A DNA stretch of 64,000 bases from Erythrocercus mccallii. Its lineage: Eukaryota; Chordata; Aves; Passeriformes; Dicruridae. This document shows positions 37,211 to 47,215 of this stretch, piece after piece (within the stretch, counting starts at the first letter, position 1; every line of letters starts with the position of its first letter). The stretch lies in contig VZRG01002311.1 in assembly GCA_013397435.1 (NCBI GenBank), forward strand, positions 1-64,000, given 5' to 3'. A program made the translations under genes and the position numbers. The notes below the pieces were generated by a model. That model was not told the DNA's origin. It saw only the letters and a program-made list of their open reading frames with translations, and ran no database searches.

Positions 37211-38102
37211 CTGAAAAGAAAACAAATGAAAAAAGTTAGTAGTAGAAAATAGTTTTTCATGTTACAAGTGCAGTATCAAGATACTCTCAAATTCTTAAAG
37301 CTCCACAAGAAGACAAGACAACACAAGTATTAAAGACAGCCTTTTCCTTGGTTGGTTGTTTCTCAAATAAATATTGACATTTCTAAAAGTAATTTATGCT
37401 GATGTCTTTTAGGTCTCATTTCTTAAAATGCATCAAAATCTACTAATCTAATATTGTTTTCATGTAATTCTTGAAACTAAGTCCACACACCATTTAAAAT
37501 TTTGTTAAGATTAAAAAGATTAAGATTAAAAAAGAAATAAGCAAACAGATCTTGCATATTTCCATCCAACTGAACTCTAACTGAACTAGAATACAATTCT
37601 GGAAAAAATAGGCTGATTGTTCTTTCACTAGTCCAAAACCATTATGATTTTTTTCTGACAGGATTAAGTAATTTTTAATGGTGATTCACTTGCAGATTGT
37701 ATGCTAATTATCCTTATGACAAGTAAAATGGACATACAGACACAAATTTGTGCACAGTTACTGAATGAATTCTGTAGCCAAATCAAAGCTATGAAAAGGT
37801 TGACTTTATTCAAGGGGAGAAAATATGGGATAATATGTTGAGTCTCAGTTTGGAAGAATTGACTGAATATGGATGAAAGCATATATCCAAGTGGACATAT
37901 GGCCATTAGTGCAAATTAGTGAGTCTCACCCATTTGAATAAGACCTTAATCTCATTTATGGGCATTCAGCCTTGCTCTAGAACATCTCTCTTTAGCTCTT
38001 ACCATTAAGTTTATGTTATTATTGTCAGTGTTCCTGTGATTCTGCTTCAGACCCTCTTCATTTCTTTTTCTACTTAACAAATGATGGAAAATAAAAGCAG
38101 AA

Positions 38103-38156
38103 AAAATTGATAAAAGGAAAAGAAAAAAAAAGAAAAGGAAAAGGGAAAAAAGGAAC
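38103..38156. repeat. Purine-rich GAAAA tract
   Basis: Almost pure A/G run with units like GGAAAAG and AAAAAAAG. Low complexity; no other signal seen. Confidence 0.85.
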
Positions 38157-38387
38157 GTAGACTGAGAAATGCAGTAGGATTTCTCATTTTCTATGTGGTT
38201 TAAAGCTGCTATACTGTTGTCGTAGAAGGTAATTTGGCTAGTTGATGAGTAGCCCTTTTTGAAGGAATTCTTTTAACAATCTCTGGATTTATGGGACTAA
38301 GGCTAAGGAGGCTTTAAACACTTCACTTTATTCATCCATATCAGTACTAACTTGTATGATGCATTTAGCACACTTTCCATCTGGATG

Positions 38388-38498
38388 GAATCCTGTGCAA
38401 TGTGCCCTCGAACAATTCTGCTTGAGCAGGAGGCTGGACAAGAGGACACACTGTGGTCCCTTCCAACCTGACCTAGTTTGTGATTCCGTGATTCAGTG
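38388..38498 (+). mobile_element. CR1 LINE 3' end, plus orientation
   Basis: Short CR1 tail of the variant that reads 'aatcctgtgcaatgtgccct', 'ttctgcttgagcaggaggct', 'ggacacactgtggtccctt' and 'ccaacctgacctagtttgtg', ending with the degenerate octamer repeat 'gattccgtgattcagtg'. It is antisense to CSMD1. The long minus-strand open frame across it (38303-38617) is an accident. Confidence 0.85.
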
Positions 38499-39817
38499 AA
38501 CAGAATGGCACCTGCTGCTGAACCATGAATCTTTAGTGGCCAACGGTTGTGGGAATGAAATGTTGGATCTATTTGTCTGATTCCTGGCTTAATGTAGCGG
38601 CCAAGGGCATCTGACACTGTCTATCAGCTCTAGGAGTTTTGATGAAAATTTGACTCAAGCCTGCTTTTTACTATTTCCTAAACGCCTACATTCATGCCAT
38701 GGTCACTTTGTCTGGTCTCACAAATCTACTCTCTTCCCTCCACATCCACAGTACTCCGTGTTTACAGTGAAGACTGCTTTGACAATTATGCTTACTACAG
38801 GGAAATACACTTCCTGAGACTAATATTAATTTCTAATTAATATACATGATTTTTCTTATTGAAGTTTTATATTTAAATATATTTTGAGATCACTGCATTT
38901 TTGGCAAATTTATTAATGGTGTTAATGATTGCATACATTTTGTATTTTCCCTTCATTATTCTCTAATATTCAAGAAGGAATGCAGATTGATAGTATCTCA
39001 GAAAAGACAGTCTAATTTCTCTTATATGATTGTTGACCATGAAAGGTCAATAAATTTTGTCAGAAAAAAGTGCACAAGTAACAAAATTGTAGTAGAGTAA
39101 GTATTACACCCAGCTTAGGCTTTCCCTAAAGATCTTTAAAAATTACAGCAAACATAACATTAAACAGAAATAACTGGTTAGATTTCACACAAGATAAAAA
39201 TAGCTTTAATTTGAATAAACAAATCACTCTAAATTAATGATGTTGTTATATTACACTTTGAATGACAGGCATGAAGCCAGAATTTTGAAATGAGTAAGTG
39301 TATAATCAAATCTTCTAAATTATCAAATACTAACAGTGGACCACATGTTGATGTATAAATGAATGAATATCATACTATTTGCTCTCATGCCCATTTACAC
39401 CTAATTACATTGTACACGGAAAGACAGTAAACATTTTTAAAATTCCACCCAAAGATACCCAAATCCAGTTAGTCATTTACTGACAGTTACATACACTATA
39501 CCAAGACATTGATGGTAAATCACTAGGAAAACTTGATTGCAAAGGACTAAAGTCTTAGAGCATGATTATATGACATAATTCTATAATGATTACTTGATCA
39601 GAAATTAATCTAATTTTCTCCCATAAACAGATTCTCAGCTTTCAAAAGTATGTGCAACCTTCTGTAGAAAGTTTTTGATTCAATCTTCTAAGAAAACTGG
39701 TCATAGCTAGAAAAATTATTTAATTCTTTCACTGATTTCTCTCTCAGATCCACTGTTGAATTAAAACAATCAGAGTAACATTTTGTTTTCCCTGTAGAAA
39801 AAAAAAATTATATGTCC

Positions 39818-39868
39818 TACTAGGTGGAGTAGGCAGTACTAGGTGGAGCAGGCAGTACTAGGTGGAGC
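39818..39868. repeat. 19-bp tandem repeat, 2.7 copies
   Basis: Unit 'tactaggtggagYaggcag' at 39818-39836 and 39837-39855, plus 13 bases of a third copy. The first two differ only by T versus C at position 13 of the unit. A possible polymorphic minisatellite. Confidence 0.95.
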
Positions 39869-40996
39869 TTTAATGTACACAGATGAATTTTGCACAAAGC
39901 AAGTAGTGTGCTAAGTGAGAGACAGAAAATTCTCAATGCTAAGTCAAAACAGAAAGCAACCTGCTGTTTAGTCAAAAATGGTACCCATAAATGTACACAA
40001 CCACACATACAATAGAGTTGCATGCATTCAAGCCTCATCTGTGTGGAGAAGATGTAGGTGACTGTGGGTAGGCTTGGAAGGTAGGAGTCACATGCACAGA
40101 AACCAGGCCAAATGCACATTGTGAATTATAGAAATCTCAGTAGCAGAGGAATGCCTTCTTTGAGTTAGAAAATGAAGATAAAACCACTGAATTAAAGCTA
40201 TGGATGAGAGAATAGGGAAGAGTAAGAATGACTGTCTTCACATCATAATAAATATTAATTTATTTCTTGCATGTCATTTCAAACATATATTATTTTCTTT
40301 TGTTTCATCTAAGACAAGAGAAAAAGTTGATTTATACCATTAAAATATGCTTCTCCTATTATACACCTTCATGTATTTAAGGAAATGTACTTCTCTAGGG
40401 AGTAAAAATGAATAAGAACAGATAGAAGGCTGGATGCCCCTTGGTGCTGCATCTGTATCACTAAAATATAAATATGAGATGTTGAGTTTTGCCTAACTTT
40501 CTAACAAATTCTAAAAACAGCAACTGTTAACACTTTACACTTTTACAGAAATTTTTAATTGATATTTTAAAACTTTACCATATGTTTAATATGAAGAAAA
40601 ATATTGCATATCTGTTTATATTGAACTTCTAGCATGCATAACTTTGTATTTTCTTCCAAAACATTGATAAAGGTGTCTTCATAACTGAACTGCTTCTGAA
40701 TAAAAGTATCTTCTTGAAATAGTCCTTCACATAGAGTTTATTTCTGGCAGTATGATGAGTTCTCATAATCAATACAACTGACAGATATTAATAAGAACAA
40801 TAAATCACTGCCAAGGAATATGATTCATAATACATTTATTATTTATAAAAACACATAATATTCTGCCTTACATTACAAATGAGGATAAAGGTACTGTTTT
40901 TCATCAAAAGCTGCATTATGTACAGACACACAAACAAGTAAACAAAAATCAGAAAGTACTGTGAGTTCTGAAGCAAAGGTACTACCAGAAAGTTAC

Positions 40997-41185
40997 CTTC
41001 ACATCTGGGGAAATTATAGTTCCAATTTCTGTTGATTCCATGCTGACAAGTGAGAACAGGCTGTCCCCTCAAAACATATCCAGGATAGCATTCAAATGAT
41101 ACTGACTGTCCCACACTGTAATCTGAGTTGACTACATAGCCATTCAAAAAAGGAGGAGGATCAGGGCAGTTCTGTAACTCATAAG
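40997..41185 (-). CDS. CSMD1: CSMD1 exon: complete sushi 12 domain
   Basis: One exon encodes the whole domain, about 62 residues. The four cysteines sit in YELQNCPDPPP, SFECYPGY, LTCQHGI and PRCE, with Trp in NRNWNYNF before the last. The acceptor is CTTTCAG and the donor GTAACT. It begins with CT (completing a GCT alanine from CUB 12) and ends with one G (completed to GCT by CUB 13), so it is a symmetric phase 1-1 module. A minus-strand open frame runs past the donor, but that extension is intronic. Confidence 0.95.
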
Positions 41186-43261
41186 CTGAAAGAGAACAGA
41201 AGTACTTTTTATTGCTTAATCAGCTCTTAACACAGGAAAGGTTAATACATTAATATAAAATATGCAATGCATTCAATAATAGGAATATTAAACACAGGAA
41301 TGCCAAGCTCCAGTAATTCAGAGATTAACCCATAACAAGAAATAAATCATCCATTTGGACCATACAAAAATATTTTAGTAATGTACAACAAAGTCATTCA
41401 TTCCTTAAAACTTTATAAAATTTTCACAATCCATTGTATTTTTAATATATATTAAACTATGTCCAAAAAATCACCTGACCTAAAGAAATTAAAAGAACTA
41501 ATGAATGACTTTAACACATCAGAGCACCATAATGATAAAAAAATTACAAATAGCTATGAAGGGAAAGGTCTTTTTTATCTTTATCACCATGCAAAAAATT
41601 GCTTTAATGATTCATCATATTTCATGTTGGGTTCTGTGTTTTTGAGGACATCAAATTATATTTAATCAAACACATTTAATTCCTAAAAATCAGTGTGATG
41701 AAAATTCAGAAGTTCTCATTAATAACATTTACTAAGATATAAAGATAATGTAAGCAGTACCATATGAAGCAATAAAAAGACTGTTTTATAATAATGCTTT
41801 GCAGAATTTTTGGAAACAACTTCACATAGATTGGATAGTAAGTAGTTGTCATTTAAAAAATAAGTGTTAGAAAGATAAGTGCCCTGCTCTTTTTGAGCAC
41901 TCAATTTCCAGTTAAGGAATACTTCCATATGAAATTTCAAACAAGAACAATAATACCAGTGTGCTCTGTATCCACATGTGCTGTTAAGTCCAAGCTCTAA
42001 AAATACAGCAAGAGACTATGATGAACATATTCTTGAATGAAGTATTTTGTTACTTTTTTTCAGAATTAACCTTTACAATATGAACATGTTTATCCTAGCA
42101 GTGTATACTTATTATTCTGATATAACTTATTTAAACAAGTAATTTCAGCGAGATTATATGCTTACTTAAAGTGAAGTTTGTACTTAACTGCTTCACTGAA
42201 GAACTACAACTACTGCCAATAGGATTTTTAGTCATTGTTAATTATAGTCATGCTGTGCAATAAAAATATTTACTTGAGACAGCCTTCTTCTTTTCTTTAA
42301 TTCCTTCAGTGAATCCAGAATTCAGTGTTTGTAACATTAGAAAATTGTAAAAGATGTAGAGATGTAGAAAAGATCTACAAGAAATATTCTGAAATCCTCT
42401 AAAAATCAGGTCCTCCTTCTCTCAAATAACAAAAAATTAAGAAAAGAAATTCAAAACCTAAGAATACAAATTAATTGTTACTGAAAGGAAAAACAAAAAG
42501 GTTTATTTTCTCTAAATCGTGGTTAATGAAATTTTGTGCTCAATCTAATAACAGCTCATTAATTTTTAATGCTATTAATACTCCTGATATCATTTGTGTA
42601 GTATGAATACACATAATATCATAATGATCAACATCTTTATACAAAATAGAATAGTGGAAAGATTATTTAAGAGTACAGGACTCTGAAGAGTCCTATATTA
42701 AGACTGAATATTAAACTATATAAAAATCTATTTACCAAATTATATTAAAAATAGAATAGAAAAATATTCCAGGAGGTCAGAGGATGTCACAGATTTTTTT
42801 TCTTAAGATGCAGCAATGTTTAAATCTTTAAAATGCATGCAACAGTTACAACAACAGTGTTCTGGAACAATGACAGTAAGTACTGGAATTTTAAAGTTTG
42901 ATTGTAGAACCTTTTGAGGACATGAATACCATCCTTCCTTATTGGTTAACTTGTTACAATATAGTATTCTTATATTATGTTTGAAAGTACTTAACACAGT
43001 CTCAGAATTTTCTAAGTTAATATTAAAAATCCATCTCAGGAAAAACAAAACAAAGCAAAACAAACATCTCTCAATGATCTACATAAAAAGATAGTACAGG
43101 AGCCACTCAGGTGAGAGAGGAACTCCTGAAAGATTTGACAGAGGTGTTTCATAGACTGAGGAAGTGATGTTTGTGTGTATATGTATCAAAACAGATAAAT
43201 AGAGATAAATAGGGAAGGTGATGGGAATATTGAAACTTGGCATGACAAAAATGGAATAAGA

Positions 43262-43349
43262 GGTGGGTATTTTCCTGCTAGGGAAGAGTTAATTTCTTCT
43301 CATTTTTTTTTTTAATTTGTCTCATGCTCTGCCAGTGAAGTGGTACACA

Positions 43350-43402
<53 letters not shown>

Positions 43403-43600
43403 TAAAATGGGAGAGAGCATAGATGGGAAGATGGGATAGATGACCTGAAGTGACCAAAGGGATGTTTCATACCATAGAAATATGGTATATATGGTATATA
43501 TCATTCCTGGTATATAAACTCAGAGTAGTTTCCCAAAAGGGTGGCTCATCTGTGTTCAGGAAGGGCGTTCTGGCATCAGTCAGCAGGTGGTGAGTTAGCT
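43262..43600 (+). mobile_element. ERV LTR fragment, plus orientation, truncated at 3' end
   Basis: Remnant of an avian LTR. Landmarks: 'gctagggaagagttaatttc' near the start, 'gacctgaagtgaccaaaggg' with 'atgtttcataccatagaaat' (about 43441-43482), 'ctggtatataaactcagagt' (a TATA-like promoter block, 43507-43526), 'aagggtggctcatctgtgtt' and 'catcagtcagcaggtggtga'. It stops abruptly at about 43600, where CR1 sequence begins, and so lacks its polyadenylation part. A CA and poly-A expansion sits inside it. Confidence 0.72.
43345..43400. repeat. (AC)9 followed by poly-A of 38 bases
   Basis: About nine AC units (43345-43362) run into 38 consecutive A (43363-43400). The tract lies inside the LTR fragment and must have expanded after its insertion. 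Expect assembly and sequencing length errors here. Confidence 0.95.
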
Positions 43601-44815
43601 GTCGACTGCAGTGAGGTCTCCCTTCAGTCTCCTCCAGGCTGAACAGACCAAGTGACCTCAGCTGTTCCTTTTCCCCTCAAGGCCCTTCAACATCTTTGTT
43701 GTCCCCCTTTGGACTCTCTCTAATAGTTATTTATATTGTGGTGTCCAAAACTGCCCCCAGCACCAGGAGGTGAGGCAGCCCCAGTGCAGAGCAGAGCAGG
43801 AAAATCCCCTCCCTTGCCCTGCTGGTGATGCTGGGCCTGATGCCCCCAGGACAGGGATGCCCCTCCTGGCTGCCAGGGCACTGCTGACTCAAATTCAGCT
43901 TGCCATCAGCCAGGATCCCCAGGTCCTTTTCCATGGTACTGCTTTCCAGAATCTTGTTCCCCAGCCTGTCTGTACAGCCAGGGTTGGCACACTGCAGGTG
44001 CAAAATCCAGCACTTTCCCTTGTTGAACTTCATATGGCTGGTGATTGCCCAATCTTTTAATTTGCTGAGGTCTTTCTGCAGGGCCTCTGTGCCTTCAAGG
44101 GAGGCAACAGCTCTTCCCAGTTTTCTTTCATCTGCCAGCTTTCTTATTATCCCTTCCAGTTCTACCTCCAGGACACCTATAAAGATGTGGGAGAGCACAA
44201 GGCCTAAGATGGAGCCCTGTGGGACCCCACTAGTGACAGGTCACCAGTCCGATGTCACCCCAGTCACTGTCACCCTTTGTACCTGACCCATGAACCAGTT
44301 GCTCACCCATCATATGGTGTGTTTATCCAGCTGAGTGCTGGACAGTTTGTCCAGAAGGATCCTCTGAGAAATGGTTTCAAGTGATTTGCTGAAATCCAAG
44401 ATCACATGAACTGACCTCCCTTGGTTTACTGAGTGGGTTGTCTCATCTTAAGAGGAAACCAGGTTTGATAAGCAGGACTTTCTTCTCATGAGGCTGTGCT
44501 GGCTGTGATCAGTGACTATGCTGTCTTTCTGGTGTTTTTCAATACCTTCCAGAATAAGCTTCTCCAAAACTTTTCCAGGCACTGAAGTGAGAATGACAGG
44601 CCTGTAGTTTCTGGGGTCCTCCTTCTTGCCCTTCTTGAAAACTGGAACAATGTTCACCAGTTTTGAGTCAGCTGGGACTTCCCAAGACTCCCAAGACTGC
44701 TCAAAAACCGAGAGAGGTTTTGCAATGACATCAGCTAGCTCTTTGAGTACCCTTGGATGAATCCCATCAAGCCCCTGAGATTTGTAGACAGCATCCCTTA
44801 CTGTCATTGGGATTA
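43601..44815 (-). mobile_element. CR1 LINE reverse-transcriptase region, minus orientation, dead
   Basis: About 1.2 kb of CR1 coding sequence and early 3' UTR in minus orientation. Translated in pieces it shows CR1 reverse-transcriptase motifs: GLDGIHPRVLKELADVIAKP, VFKKGKKEDPRNYRP and SVPGKVLEKL (about 44780-44560), then MKFNKGKCWILHL and EKDLGILADGKLN (about 44040-43890), then a CR1 UTR block with 'ctcctccaggctgaacagac' on the plus strand. Frame changes separate these pieces, so no functional protein is encoded. The copy lacks the last few hundred bases of a CR1 3' end, because it stops at the LTR fragment. Open frames on both strands here are parts or shadows of this element. Confidence 0.92.
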
Positions 44816-44817
44816 TT

Positions 44818-44866
44818 AAAAAAAAAGAAAAAAAACAAAACAAACCAAAAACAAAAAAACAAAGCC
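44818..44866. repeat. A-rich tract at the CR1 5' junction
   Basis: A-rich sequence with C interruptions directly beyond the truncated 5' end of the CR1. CR1 elements do not carry poly-A, and this is the wrong end for a tail, so it is either pre-existing target sequence or microsatellite growth. Confidence 0.85.
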
Positions 44867-45939
44867 TAGCTTTTAAAATTCTAGTTACTCTTTATTGAGA
44901 AATGTATATGCTTTTTGCCTGTTGTAAACAAGGCAAACCAAATATATACAGGAATTGGGGGGTTTGTTCTGGTATTTGTTTTAGTAAGAGGAGAACCTCT
45001 GCCTAAAGCAGATCATAAATTTGAAGGTCAGACAGTTAGGGGTGGAAGCACTTGCATATGAGCAAATTAAAACTGTTTGTTTTGCTATTTGTTACTTTCA
45101 AAAATAAGGTATAAAATTTCAACATACTCTGCTTGTATTTTCTGGTATAAATCCTATAGATGGCTCATAAATTATTGATCAGGTGATCCATGTGATTATG
45201 CTATTATGATTTACAGGCCTCTCAGGAAATATGTTTTATAGTTTTAGAATAAATATAAATTAGGTTCTTTGTTCTTTTGATATATGCAATAACACCTGAT
45301 TTAACAGAGCAGTAGTCATGACTAACAATACTGCCAACAAATCCTGATGCCACACCTTGCAATAGAAAGCTCTTTTTATGGGTGTCATGCCCAAAGACTT
45401 GTTTGCTACTGAGCTTTATAAACTGAGATTCCATTTCACTTCAGACAAAATCTCTAGTGAGAGCCTGAAATGTAAAGGAAATCTGAGAAAAAGATTTCTG
45501 TTGGGGAAGATGAAAATCTAACAGGAAAGTCTTACAGATATGAATGCTTAGCAGAAGATTCACTAGAAATGAAAGCAACTTTCAATATAGAAGAATAAAA
45601 AATCTTTAAGTTTGGGATTGCTGAGTTAGTTGTTACTAAATCAAGGTTAAGATGAGTCGGAAGGAAACTTTTATGGCTAAGAGCAAAGGATAAGTCATCT
45701 ACAAACAAAAACAAATGTTTTTTACCAAGTAAAGAGAAAAATCAAAGGCAAACAAAAACGTTTTTACCATGTAGATAAAAGGTCTAAGAATTTTCCACTG
45801 CAAAAAAACCCAGAAAAACAATTTTAAGCTTAAAAGGTAGCATACTAACTCTATGTGATTGGATAATATTAACCATAATATGGTAATAATATTAGTTATG
45901 ATAAGCAATAGGTAAATGTAAAACTATTGTGTATGATAT

Positions 45940-46145
45940 TGATTGGTTATTATGTACTAAGATTCTCAGTAAACTATGTAATGCATTGTAACCAGAACTA
46001 AAGTGGCTTCAGGTTTGCCTATAAGCTGTAGCTGGCAGCTTTAGGTGTGGCTCTGTCACCCACGACCCATGACAGCTGTAACCTCTTCTATACAATAAAC
46101 AGCATTTTCTGAAGAGACTGCCTGTCCCAACATCCTTTGTTGACA
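45940..46145 (+). mobile_element. Possible LTR 3' remnant
   Basis: A less AT-rich block with 'ataagctgtagctggcagct', 'taggtgtggctctgtcaccc', 'acccatgacagctgtaacct' and 'cttctatacaataaacagca' (AATAAA at 46094-46099), followed by 'gactgcctgtcccaacatcc'. The layout (TATA-like box, polyadenylation signal, short tail) resembles the 3' part of a retroviral LTR, and the wording is faintly familiar from bird genomes. I cannot name the family or set the borders. Confidence 0.4.
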
Positions 46146-46559
46146 ATATCTTCTACAGATTTCATTCCAATATTGGCAGCAATCAAATACTTGAATACTA
46201 AAATTATCTCATATAGCCATTTGGCATTTATATGTGCAGATACATTTTCTGTTGATAAGAAATGTAATTGATTCTCTGCTACCTTGTTATGGTTCAAATG
46301 TATTTTCCATCTTACATGAACATTAGGGTGACTTATTGGCTTTTCAAGTACCACATACTTCTGTAACACTTAAACATGGAAATAATTGTTTTACAGAAAA
46401 ATGATATTAGGAGAAAACTGAGCATGCAATCACTCAAATGCTAGAAAAGCTCACAATTAGCTCACTTATAACTTTCATTTAGGCTTCTTGTACATTCCTC
46501 CAGTATCATGATGTGTATAACTACTGACTCAATAAAAAATATGCTGCTCAGACTAAACT

Positions 46560-47215
46560 GGCCCACCATGAGTTTTGTTGGAAAGGCCCTTTAAAATTGA
46601 TCTAGTTCCAACTTCCCTGCCATGGGCATGGACATATTTCAGTAGATCGGATTTTTAAAAGTGACTCTAACCTGACTTTGAAGACTTTCAGGGATTGGGC
46701 ATTCACAACATTTCTTGTTTCACTGTCTCACCTCATCTTATGTTCCTTATGTCCAATCTAAATCTACCATCTTTTGATTTAAAACTGCTGACCCTTCTCA
46801 CTAAAGGCTTTGGTAAAAATCTCTTCTTTTTAAAAAGACCCTTGTAAGTACTGAAAGGCCACAGTAAGGACCTCCTGAAACCATCTCATTTAGGTTGAAC
46901 CCTAACCCTCTCAAGACTTTCTTCACAGAAGAGATGCTCTAGCCTGCTGTTTACTTTGTAGTCTTCCTCTGGACCTGCTTTAACCAGAGGGCCATGCCTC
47001 TCTTGTGCTTCAAACACCAGAGTAGAAGGCAACACTCCTGGTGGGGTCTCAAGAAAGAGAAGCAGAAGGAGAGAATCCCCCCACTCTTGATCTGCTGGCC
47101 ATGCCTCTTTTAATGGAAGCCCAAGTTGCAGATTGCAGCCCAGGACAGGACTAGCAATCTGGAATCTCAGTTTATTGTTGTAGGCACCAAAGAACATAAT
47201 CTTTACAGATGCCAT
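46560..47215 (-). mobile_element. CR1 LINE 3' region, minus orientation
   Basis: About 650 bases of CR1 3' sequence in minus orientation. On the plus strand it reads, in consensus order, 'atgagttttgttggaaaggc', 'atctagttccaacttccctg', 'ccatgggcatggacatattt', 'ctttcagggattgggcattc', 'tgtccaatctaaatctacca', 'tactgaaaggccacagtaag', 'cacagaagagatgctctagc', 'ctggtggggtctcaagaaag' and 'cttgatctgctggccatgcc'. It carries several small deletions and many substitutions and is an older copy. The 109-residue open frame at 46886-47215 lies inside it and is not a gene. Confidence 0.9.

Larger units (their letters stand above)
37211..40996 (-). other. Intron between sushi 12 and CUB 13 exons
   Basis: About 3.8 kb. 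It holds a purine tract (38103-38156), a CR1 3' end (38388-38498) and a 19-bp tandem repeat (39818-39868). The remaining stretches (37211-38102, 38499-39817, 39869-40996) show nothing that I recognise. Confidence 0.8.

Noticed and set aside
38303..38617. 104-residue minus-strand open frame
   Set aside because: It runs antisense over the CR1 3' end at 38388-38498, and the rest has no recognisable domain.
43731..44843. Open frames of 155 and 131 residues (minus) and 128 and 96 residues (plus) as possible genes
   Set aside because: The minus-strand frames are broken pieces of CR1 reverse transcriptase and the plus-strand ones are their antisense shadows.
46886..47215. 109-residue minus-strand open frame
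   Set aside because: It lies wholly inside a CR1 3' region and has no protein homology that I recognise.
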